Shown here: positions 33,706 through 41,802 of the stretch, in pieces
Layout of the letters: the number at the start of each line of letters is the position of its first letter
Numbering within the stretch: the stretch's first letter is position 1
From: Clostridiales bacterium
GTDB taxonomy: Bacteria > Bacillota > Clostridia > Christensenellales > Borkfalkiaceae
Assembly: GCA_015069295.1 (NCBI GenBank)
Contig: SVIW01000005.1
Coordinates: forward strand, 1-64,000
Direction of reading: 5' to 3'
Length of the DNA: 64,000 nucleotides
Notes under the pieces: model-generated
Database searches by the model: none
What the model was told of the DNA's origin: nothing
The model's input: only the letters and a program-made list of their open reading frames with translations
Translations under genes and position numbers: made by a program

Positions 33706-33736
33706 AAGGGCTTTGGAAATCCAAGGCTCTTTTTTC
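33706..33736 (+). terminator. Terminator of the ferredoxin gene
   Basis: Arms aagggctttgga / tccaaggctctt (with G-T pairs) are followed by TTTTTC. Confidence 0.75.
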
Positions 33737-33748
33737 GTGTCAAAATAC

Positions 33749-33778
33749 TTTACTTTTTTGGGGAAAATATGGTATACT
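33749..33778 (+). promoter_or_regulatory. Promoter of the GNAT-like gene
   Basis: TTTACT (33749-33754), an 18-base spacer and TATACT (33773-33778). Confidence 0.65.
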
Positions 33779-33820
33779 GTCAAGGAAACTAAGCGGTCTT
33801 GCAGGGAGGGAGTTTATACT

Positions 33821-34954
33821 ATGGCAAATGGTGTTACTCAAATTATAGAGGTAAAAACACGGGCGCAGAGAAAGGAATTTTTGCGATATCCTCTGCGTTT
33901 ATATAAAAACAATCCCTATTTCGTGCCCCCTTTGTACGGGGATGAAAAGACGATATTTTCCAAAAAGAACATATACAGCCGTACTTGTGATTCGGGGTTT
34001 TTCCTTGCGGTGCGAGAGGGGAAGACGGTAGGCAGAATACAAGGCATCGTGCAAAAGCAGTATAACGAGAATCATAATACGAGGCAGGTGCGCTTTACCC
34101 GCTTCGATTGCGAAAATAAGGAAGAAACGGCGAGGCTTCTTTTTCAAGCAGTGGAAGATTGGGGCAGAAAACAAGGTATGAACGAAATCGTCGGACCTTT
34201 GGGGTACAGCGATTTGGAGCGCGAAGGACTGCTTATCGAGGGCTTTGATTGGCTGTGCACCTTTGAGGAACAGTACAATTACGACTATTATCCCGCCCTC
34301 GTAGACGCTTGCGGCTTTGAAAAGGACGTGGATTGGGTAGAATATCGGCTTTATCCCGTTTTTCACGATCGGGAAAAGCTGGAAGAATACGCTAAGCGCG
34401 CGATGGAACGCAACAAAGTGCACCGCGCGGGGCAAGAGCTTAGCAAACGCGCGTTTATCAAAAAATATAAAGACGGCATTTTCGAGTGTATCGACGAGTG
34501 TTATAAAGAACTGTACGGAACGGTGCCCTTTACCCCTGAAATGGTCAAGCAGATGGTCGCGCAGTTCAAGCTGATTTTAAACAAAGACCATATCGCCGTC
34601 TACTGCGACGAGGACGAAAAGGTAGTCGCTTTCGGCTTGTGTATTACGGGAATTGGCAAAGCCCTGCAAAAAAGCGGCGGAAAATTGACTTTGCCCGCGC
34701 TCGTTCGATTGCTGCGCTGTTTGAAAAAGCCGGAGAGTATCGATTTGGGCTTGGTGGGGATTTTGCCCAGATACCGCCGTTCGGGACTGAACGCGGCGAT
34801 TATTATGGGGCTGCAGGATATTTTGCGGGACAGTGGCGTGGACTATTTAGAGACCAATCTTAATTTGGAAACGAATGTCAGCGTGCAGGGACAATGGAAG
34901 TATTTCGACCATATCCAGCACAAACGGCGTAGGTCGTATGTCAAAAAATTATAA
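33821..34954 (+). CDS. GNAT-superfamily acyltransferase-like protein
   Basis: This 377-residue cytoplasmic protein opens with 'RKEFLRYPLRLYKNNPYFVPPL', a start shared by a group of long GNAT-like proteins (YghO-like). It has a C-terminal 'LVGILPRYRRSGLNAAII', which resembles the acetyl-CoA pyrophosphate-binding loop (R/QxxGxG/A). 'GPLGYSDLEREGLLIEGFD' is also typical of the group. Its substrate is unknown. The start is fixed by GGAGGGAG upstream; a longer frame would overlap the ferredoxin terminator. The next gene begins 53 bases later, perhaps in the same transcript. Confidence 0.78.
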   Translation: MANGVTQIIEVKTRAQRKEFLRYPLRLYKNNPYFVPPLYGDEKTIFSKKNIYSRTCDSGFFLAVREGKTVGRIQGIVQKQYNENHNTRQVRFTRFDCENKEETARLLFQAVEDWGRKQGMNEIVGPLGYSDLEREGLLIEGFDWLCTFEEQYNYDYYPALVDACGFEKDVDWVEYRLYPVFHDREKLEEYAKRAMERNKVHRAGQELSKRAFIKKYKDGIFECIDECYKELYGTVPFTPEMVKQMVAQFKLILNKDHIAVYCDEDEKVVAFGLCITGIGKALQKSGGKLTLPALVRLLRCLKKPESIDLGLVGILPRYRRSGLNAAIIMGLQDILRDSGVDYLETNLNLETNVSVQGQWKYFDHIQHKRRRSYVKKL

Positions 34955-35007
34955 GAATTATATACCTATATATAATATAAAGGAAGAAAAAGGCTTGGAG
35001 GCGGAGT

Positions 35008-36192
35008 ATGTATAACGAAAGTATGTACCGTTTGGGCAGCAAACGCTCGACGATTAGAGAGATATTCGAATATGCGAAAAAGCGCAGCGCGGAAATCGGA
35101 GCGGAAAACGTTTTCGATTTTTCCATCGGCAATCCGTCCGTACCCGCTCCAAGCGAAGTCAACGAAGCGATTGCGCGTTTGGTGCAAGAAACTCCGTCCG
35201 TAGCGTTGCACGGGTATACCTCGGCGCAGGGCGATAAAGAGGTGCGGGAAAAAATTGCGGCGAATTTCACCCGCCGTTTCGGCGTACCCCTTTCTGGCGA
35301 CGATTTGTATATGACCTGCGGGGCGGCGGCATCCTTGACGATTACCTTGAAAGCGCTCAGCGTAGAGGGGGACGAGTTTATCGTGTTCGCGCCCTATTTC
35401 CCCGAATACGCGGTGTTCGTCAAAAACGCGGGGGCGAAACTGACGGTATTGCCTTCAAACGAGAATATGCAGCCCGATTTTGAAGCGCTTGAAAAAGCCC
35501 TTTCGCCCAAGGTAAAAGGGGTGCTTATCAATTCGCCCAACAACCCCTCGGGCGTAGTGTATACGGAAAAGACGATAAAGCGTTTGGCTAAAATCCTGAC
35601 GGAAAAATCGGGGGAATACGGCGCGCCCATTTATTTGATTTCCGACGAGCCGTACAGAGAATTGGTGTACGACGCTACGACGAAAGTACCTTGCGTGATG
35701 GCGGAGTATGAAAACAGTATCGTGTGCTATTCCTATTCGAAATCGCTCTCTATGCCGGGTGAACGGGTAGGGTATATCGCCGTCAACCCGAAGATGGAAG
35801 AAAACAGGGCGATTTACGCGGCAATATGCGGCGCGGGCAGGTCGCTTGGGTTCGTGTGCGCGCCTGCGCTTTTCCAACGCGTAGCGGCGGAATGCGACGG
35901 CTTAACGGCGGATTTGTCGGTATACAAGCGCAACCGCGATTTGCTGTATAACGCCTTGCAGGAATACGGCTATACCTGCGTATATCCCGACGGGGCGTTC
36001 TATCTGTTCGTCAAGGCGCTCGAGGAGGACGCGGCGGCGTTTTGCGAGCGCGCGAAAAAATACGAGCTGTTGCTTGTCAACGGCGCGGATTTCGGCGCGG
36101 CGGGCTGGGTGCGGGTAGCCTATTGCGTACAGACCGAGCGCATTGAAAAGGCGTTGCCGTTGTTTAAAAAATTGGCGGAAGAATACAAATAA
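35008..36192 (+). CDS. Class I/II PLP-dependent aminotransferase
   Basis: This 394-residue enzyme of the aspartate aminotransferase superfamily has 'DFSIGNPSVPAP', the substrate/PLP segment 'NSPNNPSGVVYT', 'ISDEPYRELVY', and the Schiff-base lysine in 'YSYSKSLSMPGERVGY'. C-terminal 'GWVRVAYC' carries the carboxylate-binding arginine. These enzymes move amino groups between an amino acid and 2-oxoglutarate or similar; the exact substrate is not evident. The ribosome site is GGAGGCGGAG. It may be cotranscribed with the GNAT-like gene. Confidence 0.9.
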   Translation: MYNESMYRLGSKRSTIREIFEYAKKRSAEIGAENVFDFSIGNPSVPAPSEVNEAIARLVQETPSVALHGYTSAQGDKEVREKIAANFTRRFGVPLSGDDLYMTCGAAASLTITLKALSVEGDEFIVFAPYFPEYAVFVKNAGAKLTVLPSNENMQPDFEALEKALSPKVKGVLINSPNNPSGVVYTEKTIKRLAKILTEKSGEYGAPIYLISDEPYRELVYDATTKVPCVMAEYENSIVCYSYSKSLSMPGERVGYIAVNPKMEENRAIYAAICGAGRSLGFVCAPALFQRVAAECDGLTADLSVYKRNRDLLYNALQEYGYTCVYPDGAFYLFVKALEEDAAAFCERAKKYELLLVNGADFGAAGWVRVAYCVQTERIEKALPLFKKLAEEYK

Positions 36193-36238
36193 AGACAAAC
36201 AAAGACAAAAATCGACAAAATCTCTCAAGGCGCAGCCG

Positions 36239-36268
36239 TTGAAAAGAGGCTTCCTTCTATGATATACT
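36239..36268 (+). promoter_or_regulatory. Promoter of a small hypothetical gene
   Basis: TTGAAA (36239-36244), an 18-base spacer and TATACT (36263-36268), 30 bases before a small gene. Confidence 0.6.
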
Positions 36269-36298
36269 ATATATATAAATACGAAGGAGGAAGAAATT

Positions 36299-36451
36299 AT
36301 GGAAAGAAAGGCGATGGCGGCAGAGGTAAAAGACAAGCTGTTTGCGTGGCTTAAGGAGGAATTTGTCGGGTTTGTGCAAAAGGAAGAGGACGGGATAGTG
36401 CTTGCGCTCGTCAACGGGCAACGGTTTAAAATTTCCGTGGAAGAGGCGTAA
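36299..36451 (+). CDS. Small hypothetical protein (50 aa)
   Basis: The product begins MERKAMAAEVKDKLFAWLKEE and ends in 'NGQRFKISVEEA'. It has an amphipathic N-terminal helix followed by two predicted strands. No family is recognised. Support for coding: GAAGGAGG ribosome site 8 bases upstream, a promoter at 36239, and codon usage like the neighbours. Function unknown; its size suggests a small regulatory or accessory protein. Confidence 0.6.
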   Translation: MERKAMAAEVKDKLFAWLKEEFVGFVQKEEDGIVLALVNGQRFKISVEEA

Positions 36452-36535
36452 AAACGGGCGCGTTGAAAAAGCAAAAACTTCCTAAAAATTCTTTTATAAA
36501 AAAGTAAAAAAATTTAAAAAAGCTTTCAAAAAAGA

Positions 36536-36564
36536 TTGACAACCCCTCAAAAGTGTGTTAAACT
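36536..36564 (+). promoter_or_regulatory. Promoter of the rpmG-secE-nusG region
   Basis: TTGACA (36536-36541), 17 bases, TAAACT (36559-36564). Confidence 0.8.
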
Positions 36565-36573
36565 AATTTCACG

Positions 36574-36598
36574 CACCCGTTGAGGGGTGTAATTTTTT
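36574..36598 (+). promoter_or_regulatory. Attenuator-like hairpin in the rpmG leader
   Basis: A short stem CACCC / GGGTG (36574-36578, 36585-36589) is followed by AATTTTTT, between promoter and rpmG. It looks like an intrinsic terminator placed in a leader. A competing partner may be the upstream cccctc at 36543. Confidence 0.35.
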
Positions 36599-36614
36599 GT
36601 ATGGAGTTTTGATT

Positions 36615-36779
36615 ATGGCAACCAAAACGGCAAGAGCCAAAATTACGTTTGAATGCACCGAATGCAAGCATAGAAACTATGACAGTATTAAGAACAAGAA
36701 GAACGATCCCGACAGACTCGTTATGAGCAAATACTGCCCTTTCTGCAAAAAGCACACGGAACACAAAGAGTCCAAATAA
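36615..36779 (+). CDS. rpmG: Ribosomal protein L33
   Basis: The 54-residue large-subunit protein L33 has the zinc-binding cysteine pairs 'CTEC' and 'CPFC', so this is the zinc (C+) form, and the family end '[10 protein letters not shown]'. The start at 36615 has GGAG 9 bases upstream; an ATG six codons earlier lacks a site and is not part of L33. It opens the standard rpmG-secE-nusG-rplK-rplA order. Confidence 0.96.
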   Translation: MATKTARAKITFECTECKHRNYDSIKNKKNDPDRLVMSKYCPFCKKHTEHKESK

Positions 36780-36826
36780 TCCAAGGTAACGCGCGGTAAA
36801 ATATTACGGCGCAAGAGAGGTATTTC

Positions 36827-37060
36827 ATGGCAAACGCAACCAAGACCAAAAACAAAAAACCCAATTGGTTTCGTCGCGCTGGGGCGAAAATCAAGGAAAC
36901 CTTTTCCGAACTTAAAAGGGTTACCTGGCCCAAGCTCCCCGTTGTATTAAAGACGACGGGCGTGGTGCTTGTTGTCGTCGCAGCTTTCCTCGTGGTGGTT
37001 ACGGCGGTGGATCAGGGCTTGCTTGCTCTGTTGGAAGAGCTGACCTCGATCCAATCGTAA
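36827..37060 (+). CDS. secE: Preprotein translocase subunit SecE
   Basis: This 77-residue protein has a basic cytoplasmic N-terminus, the conserved amphipathic helix 'FSELKRVTWPKLP' and one TM segment. It clamps SecY in the SecYEG channel. It has an AGAGAGGT ribosome site and precedes nusG by 15 bases. Confidence 0.95.
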   Translation: MANATKTKNKKPNWFRRAGAKIKETFSELKRVTWPKLPVVLKTTGVVLVVVAAFLVVVTAVDQGLLALLEELTSIQS

Positions 37061-37075
37061 GTCGGAGGTAAGGAT

Positions 37076-37642
37076 ATGCCGATGAACGAAGAACCCAAGT
37101 GGTATATTTTGCATACCTATTCGGGATACGAGGCGATGGTAAAGGACAGCTTGGAGAAGTTGATTGAAAACAACAATCTGGGCGACTATATCGTCGATTT
37201 GAAAATCCCTATGGAACAGGTCATCGAAGAGAAAAACGGCAAACGCAAGGTCGTAGAAAGAAAATTATTGCCTTGCTACGTTTTCATCAAGATGATTTAT
37301 ACCAACCAAATTTGGTATTACGTTACCAGTACGCGTGGCGTAACGGGCTTCTGCGGCCCGCAGGGCAGACCTATCCCTATGAAACCGGACGAAATCCGTA
37401 AAATGAAATTGGAAGCCTTCCTCTTGGACGACATCAATTTCAAGGTAGGGGATACGGTATCGATCGAGGACGGTCCTTTGAAGGGATTCCTCGGTACGGT
37501 AAAGGAACTCAATGCAAGCGCGCAAAAGGCGAAGATTTCGACGACGATGTTCGGCAGAGCAACGGACGTAGAAGTAGAATATTCGCAAATCGAAAAGGTA
37601 GACGCGCCGCTGCCCGAAACCACTGCGGAAGAAGAAGCGTAA
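37076..37642 (+). CDS. nusG: Transcription termination/antitermination factor NusG
   Basis: This 188-residue protein has an N-terminal NGN domain starting 'KWYILHTYSGYE', with 'LLPCYVFIKM' and 'TRGVTGFCGP'. A C-terminal KOW domain contains 'VGDTVSIEDGPLKGFLGTV'. It binds RNA polymerase and modulates pausing and coupling to ribosomes. Two ATGs are possible; 37076 has GGAGG 7 bases upstream. A weak hairpin (37658-37676) follows before rplK. Confidence 0.97.
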   Translation: MPMNEEPKWYILHTYSGYEAMVKDSLEKLIENNNLGDYIVDLKIPMEQVIEEKNGKRKVVERKLLPCYVFIKMIYTNQIWYYVTSTRGVTGFCGPQGRPIPMKPDEIRKMKLEAFLLDDINFKVGDTVSIEDGPLKGFLGTVKELNASAQKAKISTTMFGRATDVEVEYSQIEKVDAPLPETTAEEEA

Positions 37643-37657
37643 GCTTTTTCCGCGCAC

Positions 37658-37754
37658 ACTCCGCTTTTTGCGGAGTTTCATTACGTTAAGAATGTGGGAG
37701 AGACGTCAAATTTTTTGAGGGCGTCTTGTCAAAACCACAAAGGAGAAAATATTT
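37658..37754 (+). promoter_or_regulatory. nusG-rplK intergenic leader with two hairpins
   Basis: A stem actccgc/gcggagt (37658-37676) is followed by gtgggagagacg and a second hairpin pairing agacg with cgtct (about 37701-37728), then AAAGGAGA. This is where ribosomal protein L1 usually binds the rplKA mRNA to repress its own synthesis, and the gtgggag wording recalls L1 targets. No promoter was seen. Confidence 0.35.
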
Positions 37755-38180
37755 ATGGCAAAGAAGATTACAGCAGTCGTAAAATTGCAACTTCCCGCTG
37801 GTAAAGCGACTCCGGCTCCTCCCGTAGGTTCGACCCTTGGTCCCTTCGGTATCAACTTGCCCGGCTTTACGAAGGAATTCAACGCAAAAACGGCAGACAA
37901 ACCCGGTCTCATTATTCCCGTGGTCGTAACGATTTATCAAGACCGTTCGTTCACGTTCATTTTGAAGACGCCCCCCGCACCCGTTCTTATCAAGAAAGCG
38001 CTTGGTTTGGATACGGCAAGTGCGAAACCCAACTCCGTCAAGGTAGGTAAGCTTACGAAGGCGCAGGTAGAAGAAATCGCAAAGATGAAAATGCCTGACT
38101 TGAACTGCACCAGCCTTGAAAGCGCTATGAGCATGGTTGCAGGTACCGCTCGTTCGATGGGCGTTACCGTCGAAGAGTAA
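37755..38180 (+). CDS. rplK: Ribosomal protein L11
   Basis: The 141-residue protein is full length, with N-terminal '[23 protein letters not shown]' and C-terminal rRNA-binding domain ending '[12 protein letters not shown]'. It forms the GTPase-associated stalk base with 23S rRNA. It precedes rplA by 13 bases. Confidence 0.98.
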   Translation: MAKKITAVVKLQLPAGKATPAPPVGSTLGPFGINLPGFTKEFNAKTADKPGLIIPVVVTIYQDRSFTFILKTPPAPVLIKKALGLDTASAKPNSVKVGKLTKAQVEEIAKMKMPDLNCTSLESAMSMVAGTARSMGVTVEE

Positions 38181-38193
38181 GGAGGCGGAAACA

Positions 38194-38880
38194 ATGAAAC
38201 ACGGAAAGAAATATCAAGACAGCGTAAAAGCATTTGATTTGACGAAGCAGTACGAAGCAGGCGAAGCAATCTCCGTTTTGCTTGAAACGGCGAAAGCAAA
38301 GTTTGACGAAACGATCGAATTGCACGTTCGTTTGGGCGTTGACCCCCGTCAGGCTGACCAACAGGTACGTGGCGTACTCGTACTTCCCAACGGTACCGGT
38401 AAGACCAAGAAAGTTTTGGTTATCGCGAAGGGCGCAAAAGCTGACGCAGCAGCGGCAGCAGGCGCAGATTACGTTGGCGCAGAAGAATTGATTGCAAAAA
38501 TTCAAAACGACAACTGGTTCGATTTCGACGTTATGATCACCACCCCCGATATGATGGGTATGGTAGGTCGTATCGGTCGTATCCTCGGTCCCAAAGGCTT
38601 GATGCCTAACCCTAAATCGGGTACGGTTACGATGGACGTAGAAAAGGCAATTGCAGAAGTTAAAGCTGGTAAAGTAGAATACAGACTTGACAAGACCGCA
38701 ATTATCCACTGCCCTATCGGTAAGAAGAGCTTCGGCAAAGACAAGCTTGTAGAAAACTACACCGCGCTTATCGACGCAATCGTAAAGGCAAAGCCCGCAA
38801 CCGCAAAAGGTACCTATCTTAAGAGCGTAACGCTTGCTTCGACGATGGGGCCTGGGGTTAAGGTTGTTCCCAAAATCTAA
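38194..38880 (+). CDS. rplA: Ribosomal protein L1
   Basis: The 228-residue protein includes the family blocks '[18 protein letters not shown]' and '[16 protein letters not shown]'. It forms the L1 stalk and usually autoregulates rplKA translation. The start at 38194 is chosen for AGGAGGCGG upstream; the frame opens 57 bases earlier inside rplK. No terminator follows directly; a long repeat begins at 38887. Confidence 0.98.
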   Translation: MKHGKKYQDSVKAFDLTKQYEAGEAISVLLETAKAKFDETIELHVRLGVDPRQADQQVRGVLVLPNGTGKTKKVLVIAKGAKADAAAAAGADYVGAEELIAKIQNDNWFDFDVMITTPDMMGMVGRIGRILGPKGLMPNPKSGTVTMDVEKAIAEVKAGKVEYRLDKTAIIHCPIGKKSFGKDKLVENYTALIDAIVKAKPATAKGTYLKSVTLASTMGPGVKVVPKI

Positions 38881-38886
38881 CGAAAG

Positions 38887-39178
38887 TTGTGTATATACGT
38901 CGCATTTCGGTGTTGCGGCTCGGTTACGTACGATTTGTACGCGCCCTCGCCGCGCCTTGAACTGCTCGTATCTACCCAATTTCGAAGAAAAGTAACATCG
39001 TAGGTAGTGGAGGGATAGATAAGACTGGATGCAACGGCACGTTGCTTTTGTTCCAATCTGCAACCCTTCTCCACAGTTTCGTGGAACCAAAAGGTAACAT
39101 CGTAGGTCGGTGGAGGGATAGATAAGGCTGGACGCATCCCGCCTTGAACTGCTCGTATCTACCCAATTTCGAAGAAAC
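38887..39178. repeat. Dispersed intergenic hairpin repeat, copy A
   Basis: The element opens with gtatatacgtcgca and contains an imperfect palindrome (38915-38931 pairs with 38937-38953: GCGGC...GTTACGTAC with GTACGCG...GCCGC). Then comes 'ccttgaactgctcgtatcta' twice (from 38956 and 39142), each followed by cccaatttcgaag, and two copies of 'ggtggagggatagataag'-like text. Related copies lie at 54045 and 63608. No coding capacity is believed; short open frames here are artefacts. Confidence 0.75.
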
Positions 39179-39230
39179 TTTTAAGTTTCAAACAATTTGA
39201 AAAATTTTTGCGAGAGGCGGTCAAAAACGC

Positions 39231-39259
39231 TTGACTGCCTCCCGTGAGAATGGTATAAT
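39231..39259 (+). promoter_or_regulatory. Promoter of rplJL
   Basis: TTGACT (39231-39236), 17 bases, TATAAT (39254-39259). Confidence 0.85.
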
Positions 39260-39265
39260 AACATA

Positions 39266-39405
39266 GTAAAAATCAGCCGCAGACAGCCAGTACCGAAAGG
39301 TTTGATGGGAAACCGCTTGCTTAGGTTCGAGGAAAGCATTAAAAAAGTAATTGCGTCCTTATGCCCTGCGGTATAAGGTATTTTTTTATGTCAGGCGGAA
39401 ACGCT
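39266..39405 (+). promoter_or_regulatory. L10 leader (autoregulatory mRNA element)
   Basis: The leader contains 'cagccgcagacagccag', a kinked stem with 'ccgaaagg', and the distal 'gccctgcggt' that pairs back with ccgcag, as in the L10(L12)4-binding leader of Firmicutes. It is followed by AAGGAGG and rplJ. Binding of the L10-L12 complex should repress the operon. Confidence 0.75.
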
Positions 39406-39419
39406 TAAAGGAGGTAATT

Positions 39420-39923
39420 ATGTCGGCGAATGTAGAAGCTAAAAAATTAGTAGTAGAAGAAATCAAGGCGAAGGTTTCGGAAAGCAAATCCATCGTTTTT
39501 GCGGATTATAACAAGCTTACGGTTTTGGAAGTAACCGAACTTAGAAGAAAATTCAAAGAAGCGAACTGCGAATACAAGGTTTATAAGAACACGCTTGTTA
39601 GAAAAGCTCTTAACGATCTTGGTATCACCGAATTCGACGCTGACCTCAACGGTACGACCGCAACGGTATTCTGTGCAGACGAAACGAGCGGCGCAGCAGT
39701 GTTTGCAAACGCAACCAAGGCTAACCCCGCGTTGGTAGAGAAAATCGTTCCCAAGTGCGCGTACGTAGAACAGAAGTATTTGGATAAAGAAGGCGTAAAA
39801 GCGCTCTCTGCAATTCCTTCCAAGGAAGTGCTCATCGCAAAGATGCTTGGCTGCTTCCAGTCCTCGCTTTCCAAGTTTGTGGGCGTTTTGGATCAGATTG
39901 CAAAAGCAAAAGAAAGCAACTAA
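39420..39923 (+). CDS. rplJ: Ribosomal protein L10
   Basis: The 167-residue stalk protein anchors L7/L12 dimers through its C-terminal helix. It has 'SKSIVFADYNKLTVLEVTELRRKFKE' and 'YKVYKNTLVRKAL'. The start at 39420 follows AAAGGAGGT; a longer open frame reaches into the leader and is not coding. Confidence 0.98.
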   Translation: MSANVEAKKLVVEEIKAKVSESKSIVFADYNKLTVLEVTELRRKFKEANCEYKVYKNTLVRKALNDLGITEFDADLNGTTATVFCADETSGAAVFANATKANPALVEKIVPKCAYVEQKYLDKEGVKALSAIPSKEVLIAKMLGCFQSSLSKFVGVLDQIAKAKESN

Positions 39924-39981
39924 TTATTGAAAACATTTCATCAAAAAAATCATTATTAAAAAATCGGAGGATTAAAAAACC

Positions 39982-40350
39982 ATGGATGTACAGAAACTCA
40001 TTGAAGAAGTAAAAGCTATGACCGTTCTCGAATTGAACGAACTCGTAAAAGCATTGGAAGCAGAATTTGGCGTAAGCGCTGCAGTTGCAGCAGCTCCCGC
40101 AGCAGCAGGCGCAGCAGAAGCAGCTCCCGCAGCAGAAGAAAAGACGGAATTCGACGTTGTTCTTAAGGACATCGGCGCAAACAAGATCGCAATCATCAAG
40201 GTTGTTAAGGAAGCTACCGGTCTTGGTCTTGCTGACGCGAAGAAAGCAGTTGAAGCTATGGGCGTTATCAAAGAAAACGTTCCTAAGGCAGACGCAGAAG
40301 CTCTCGTTGCAAAACTTAAGGAAAACGGCGCTACCGCTGAACTTAAATAA
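39982..40350 (+). CDS. rplL: Ribosomal protein L7/L12
   Basis: The 122-residue acidic stalk protein has an N-terminal dimerisation helix ([19 protein letters not shown]), an Ala-rich hinge and the C-terminal factor-binding domain with '[23 protein letters not shown]'. It is highly expressed by codon choice. The operon ends here with a strong terminator; rpoB does not follow as it does in most bacteria. Confidence 0.98.
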   Translation: MDVQKLIEEVKAMTVLELNELVKALEAEFGVSAAVAAAPAAAGAAEAAPAAEEKTEFDVVLKDIGANKIAIIKVVKEATGLGLADAKKAVEAMGVIKENVPKADAEALVAKLKENGATAELK

Positions 40351-40362
40351 GTTTTTACGGAC

Positions 40363-40394
40363 AAAAAACGGTTGTCGAAAGACAGCCGTTTTTT
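40363..40394 (+). terminator. Terminator of rplJL
   Basis: A stem aaaaaacggttgtc / gacagccgtttttt with a GAAA loop is followed by further Ts. Confidence 0.9.
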
Positions 40395-40485
40395 TGTGTT
40401 TATAGAGAAAACAGCGGGATTTTTTCGCTTTTTCATAGCTTGGACGGAAAAGAGATAAAAAAGAAAAAAAATAACGCAAAACTAC

Positions 40486-40514
40486 TTGACGGGAAGTAAA
40501 ATAAAAGGTAAAAT
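40486..40514 (+). promoter_or_regulatory. Promoter of the cyclophilin lipoprotein gene
   Basis: TTGACG (40486-40491), 17 bases, TAAAAT (40509-40514). Confidence 0.75.
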
Positions 40515-40564
40515 AGAAGAAGAAAACTGTGCGATTGCATATCGATTAAAGGTAGGAAACGAGT

Positions 40565-41428
40565 ATGTTGAAAAAAGCGATAAAGAAAATTGCGTGCGGA
40601 GCGTTGGCAATCAGCAGCGTATTGGCTTGCGTCGGTACGATGACCGCGTGCGAAACCGACCATCCCGAAGTAGAAATGACCATCGAATTTAACGGGGAAA
40701 CGTACGTATTAGAATACGAATTAAACAGAAACGTCGCGCCTGCTACGACCGCGCATTTCCTTTGGCTTGCGGATAACGGCTATTACGACGGGCTTTGCGT
40801 GCATAACTACGAAGAAAGCAAGCTCTTTACCGGCGCGTACTCGCATACGAAAGATGCGGAGGACGAAGACGGGCTCGTTTATAAATCCTATTACGAAGTC
40901 GTTAAAAAATACGGCAATTTGAAAGACTTCCCCGTTAGCGTTTGGAAGGAAAAGAGCAAGCTTACGCCCACCTATACCGTTTACGGCGAATTTGGCGCGA
41001 ACAATTTCCGCGTAGAAAACGGCGCGTTAAACGAAACGTTCGGTTCGTTGACGATGTATTATCATACGAAGGACACCTCTGACCGCGTTTACGTAAAACG
41101 CGCGGACAGCGACGAGGGTGCGGTTTCGCCTAAGGATTATAAATATAACAGCGCAACTTCGATGTTCTATATCTCCTTAGCAACGGGCGAAACGGCGCAT
41201 AACGAATATTGTACTTTTGCCGTTTTAAACGAAGACAGCGTGGAAATTTTGCAGGATTTGCAGACGGCGATCGATGAATATTACGACGATAAGGACGAGT
41301 TCACCAAAGAACATACCCTGCTTATCGACGCAGACGACGCATACGTGGGCGACCATAAAAATCAGGTAACCTACCACGTGCCCGTAAAACCCATCGTAAT
41401 CAAAAAGGTAGAAGTAACCAGCTTCTAA
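40565..41428 (+). CDS. Cyclophilin-like lipoprotein (peptidyl-prolyl isomerase fold)
   Basis: This 287-residue protein has a lipoprotein signal with lipobox MTAC (Cys29). A domain starting 'MTIEFNGETYVLEYELNRNVAPATTAHFLWLADNGYYDGLCVHNY' follows the cyclophilin pattern (strand, APxTxxxFxxL, GYYDGxxxHR). The catalytic arginine after the His is not conserved (HNY instead of HRV), and insertions make it longer than standard (about 165), so isomerase activity is doubtful. It probably acts on exported proteins at the membrane surface. Monocistronic. Confidence 0.8.
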   Translation: MLKKAIKKIACGALAISSVLACVGTMTACETDHPEVEMTIEFNGETYVLEYELNRNVAPATTAHFLWLADNGYYDGLCVHNYEESKLFTGAYSHTKDAEDEDGLVYKSYYEVVKKYGNLKDFPVSVWKEKSKLTPTYTVYGEFGANNFRVENGALNETFGSLTMYYHTKDTSDRVYVKRADSDEGAVSPKDYKYNSATSMFYISLATGETAHNEYCTFAVLNEDSVEILQDLQTAIDEYYDDKDEFTKEHTLLIDADDAYVGDHKNQVTYHVPVKPIVIKKVEVTSF

Positions 41429-41440
41429 TTAAAAAAAGGA

Positions 41441-41480
41441 AAATCCCCTCTCTTACCAAGCGGTAGAGAGGGGATTTTTT
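41441..41480. terminator. Bidirectional terminator
   Basis: Thirteen-base arms aaatcccctctct / agagaggggattt have T-runs on both strands, between convergent genes. Confidence 0.9.
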
Positions 41481-41713
41481 TATGCGTTGGCGGAAAGCCA
41501 CGCGTTTTTCTTTTCTACGCCCATACGGACGATGTCTTCTTTGGGGTGCTTGCTGTTTTCCCCGCCGTTGACGTAGAGGAAGAAGTTGCCGCTTTCCGTC
41601 TGATACAAGCGTTCTTCCCAGCCTTCGGCGTTGCCGTATTCACCAAAGGTAACCTTTTTAATCAAAGCTGCGCTTTCCGTGTCGTAGAGTTTTTTACAAA
41701 TCACTTTTTGCAT
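41480..41713 (-). CDS. Small conserved hypothetical protein (77 aa)
   Basis: The product has 'ICKKLYDTESAALI', 'EERLYQTESGNFFLYVNGGENSKHP' and an all-beta feel. It resembles a family common in Clostridia and streptococci ('LYDTetA..i' and 'lYkTkkG.yFLh..GG'), often near mobile DNA; the family has no established function. It has an AAAGGAGA ribosome site on the minus strand. It shares its terminator with the cyclophilin gene. Confidence 0.7.
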   Translation of the reverse strand: MQKVICKKLYDTESAALIKKVTFGEYGNAEGWEERLYQTESGNFFLYVNGGENSKHPKEDIVRMGVEKKNAWLSANA

Positions 41714-41802
41714 ATTCTTTTCTCCTTTTTTATTCTGCTACGCATTATATAATAAAACGCAGGGCTTTGTCAAGGGGAAAGCGGGGCTTTTGCGCTGGTA
41801 AA

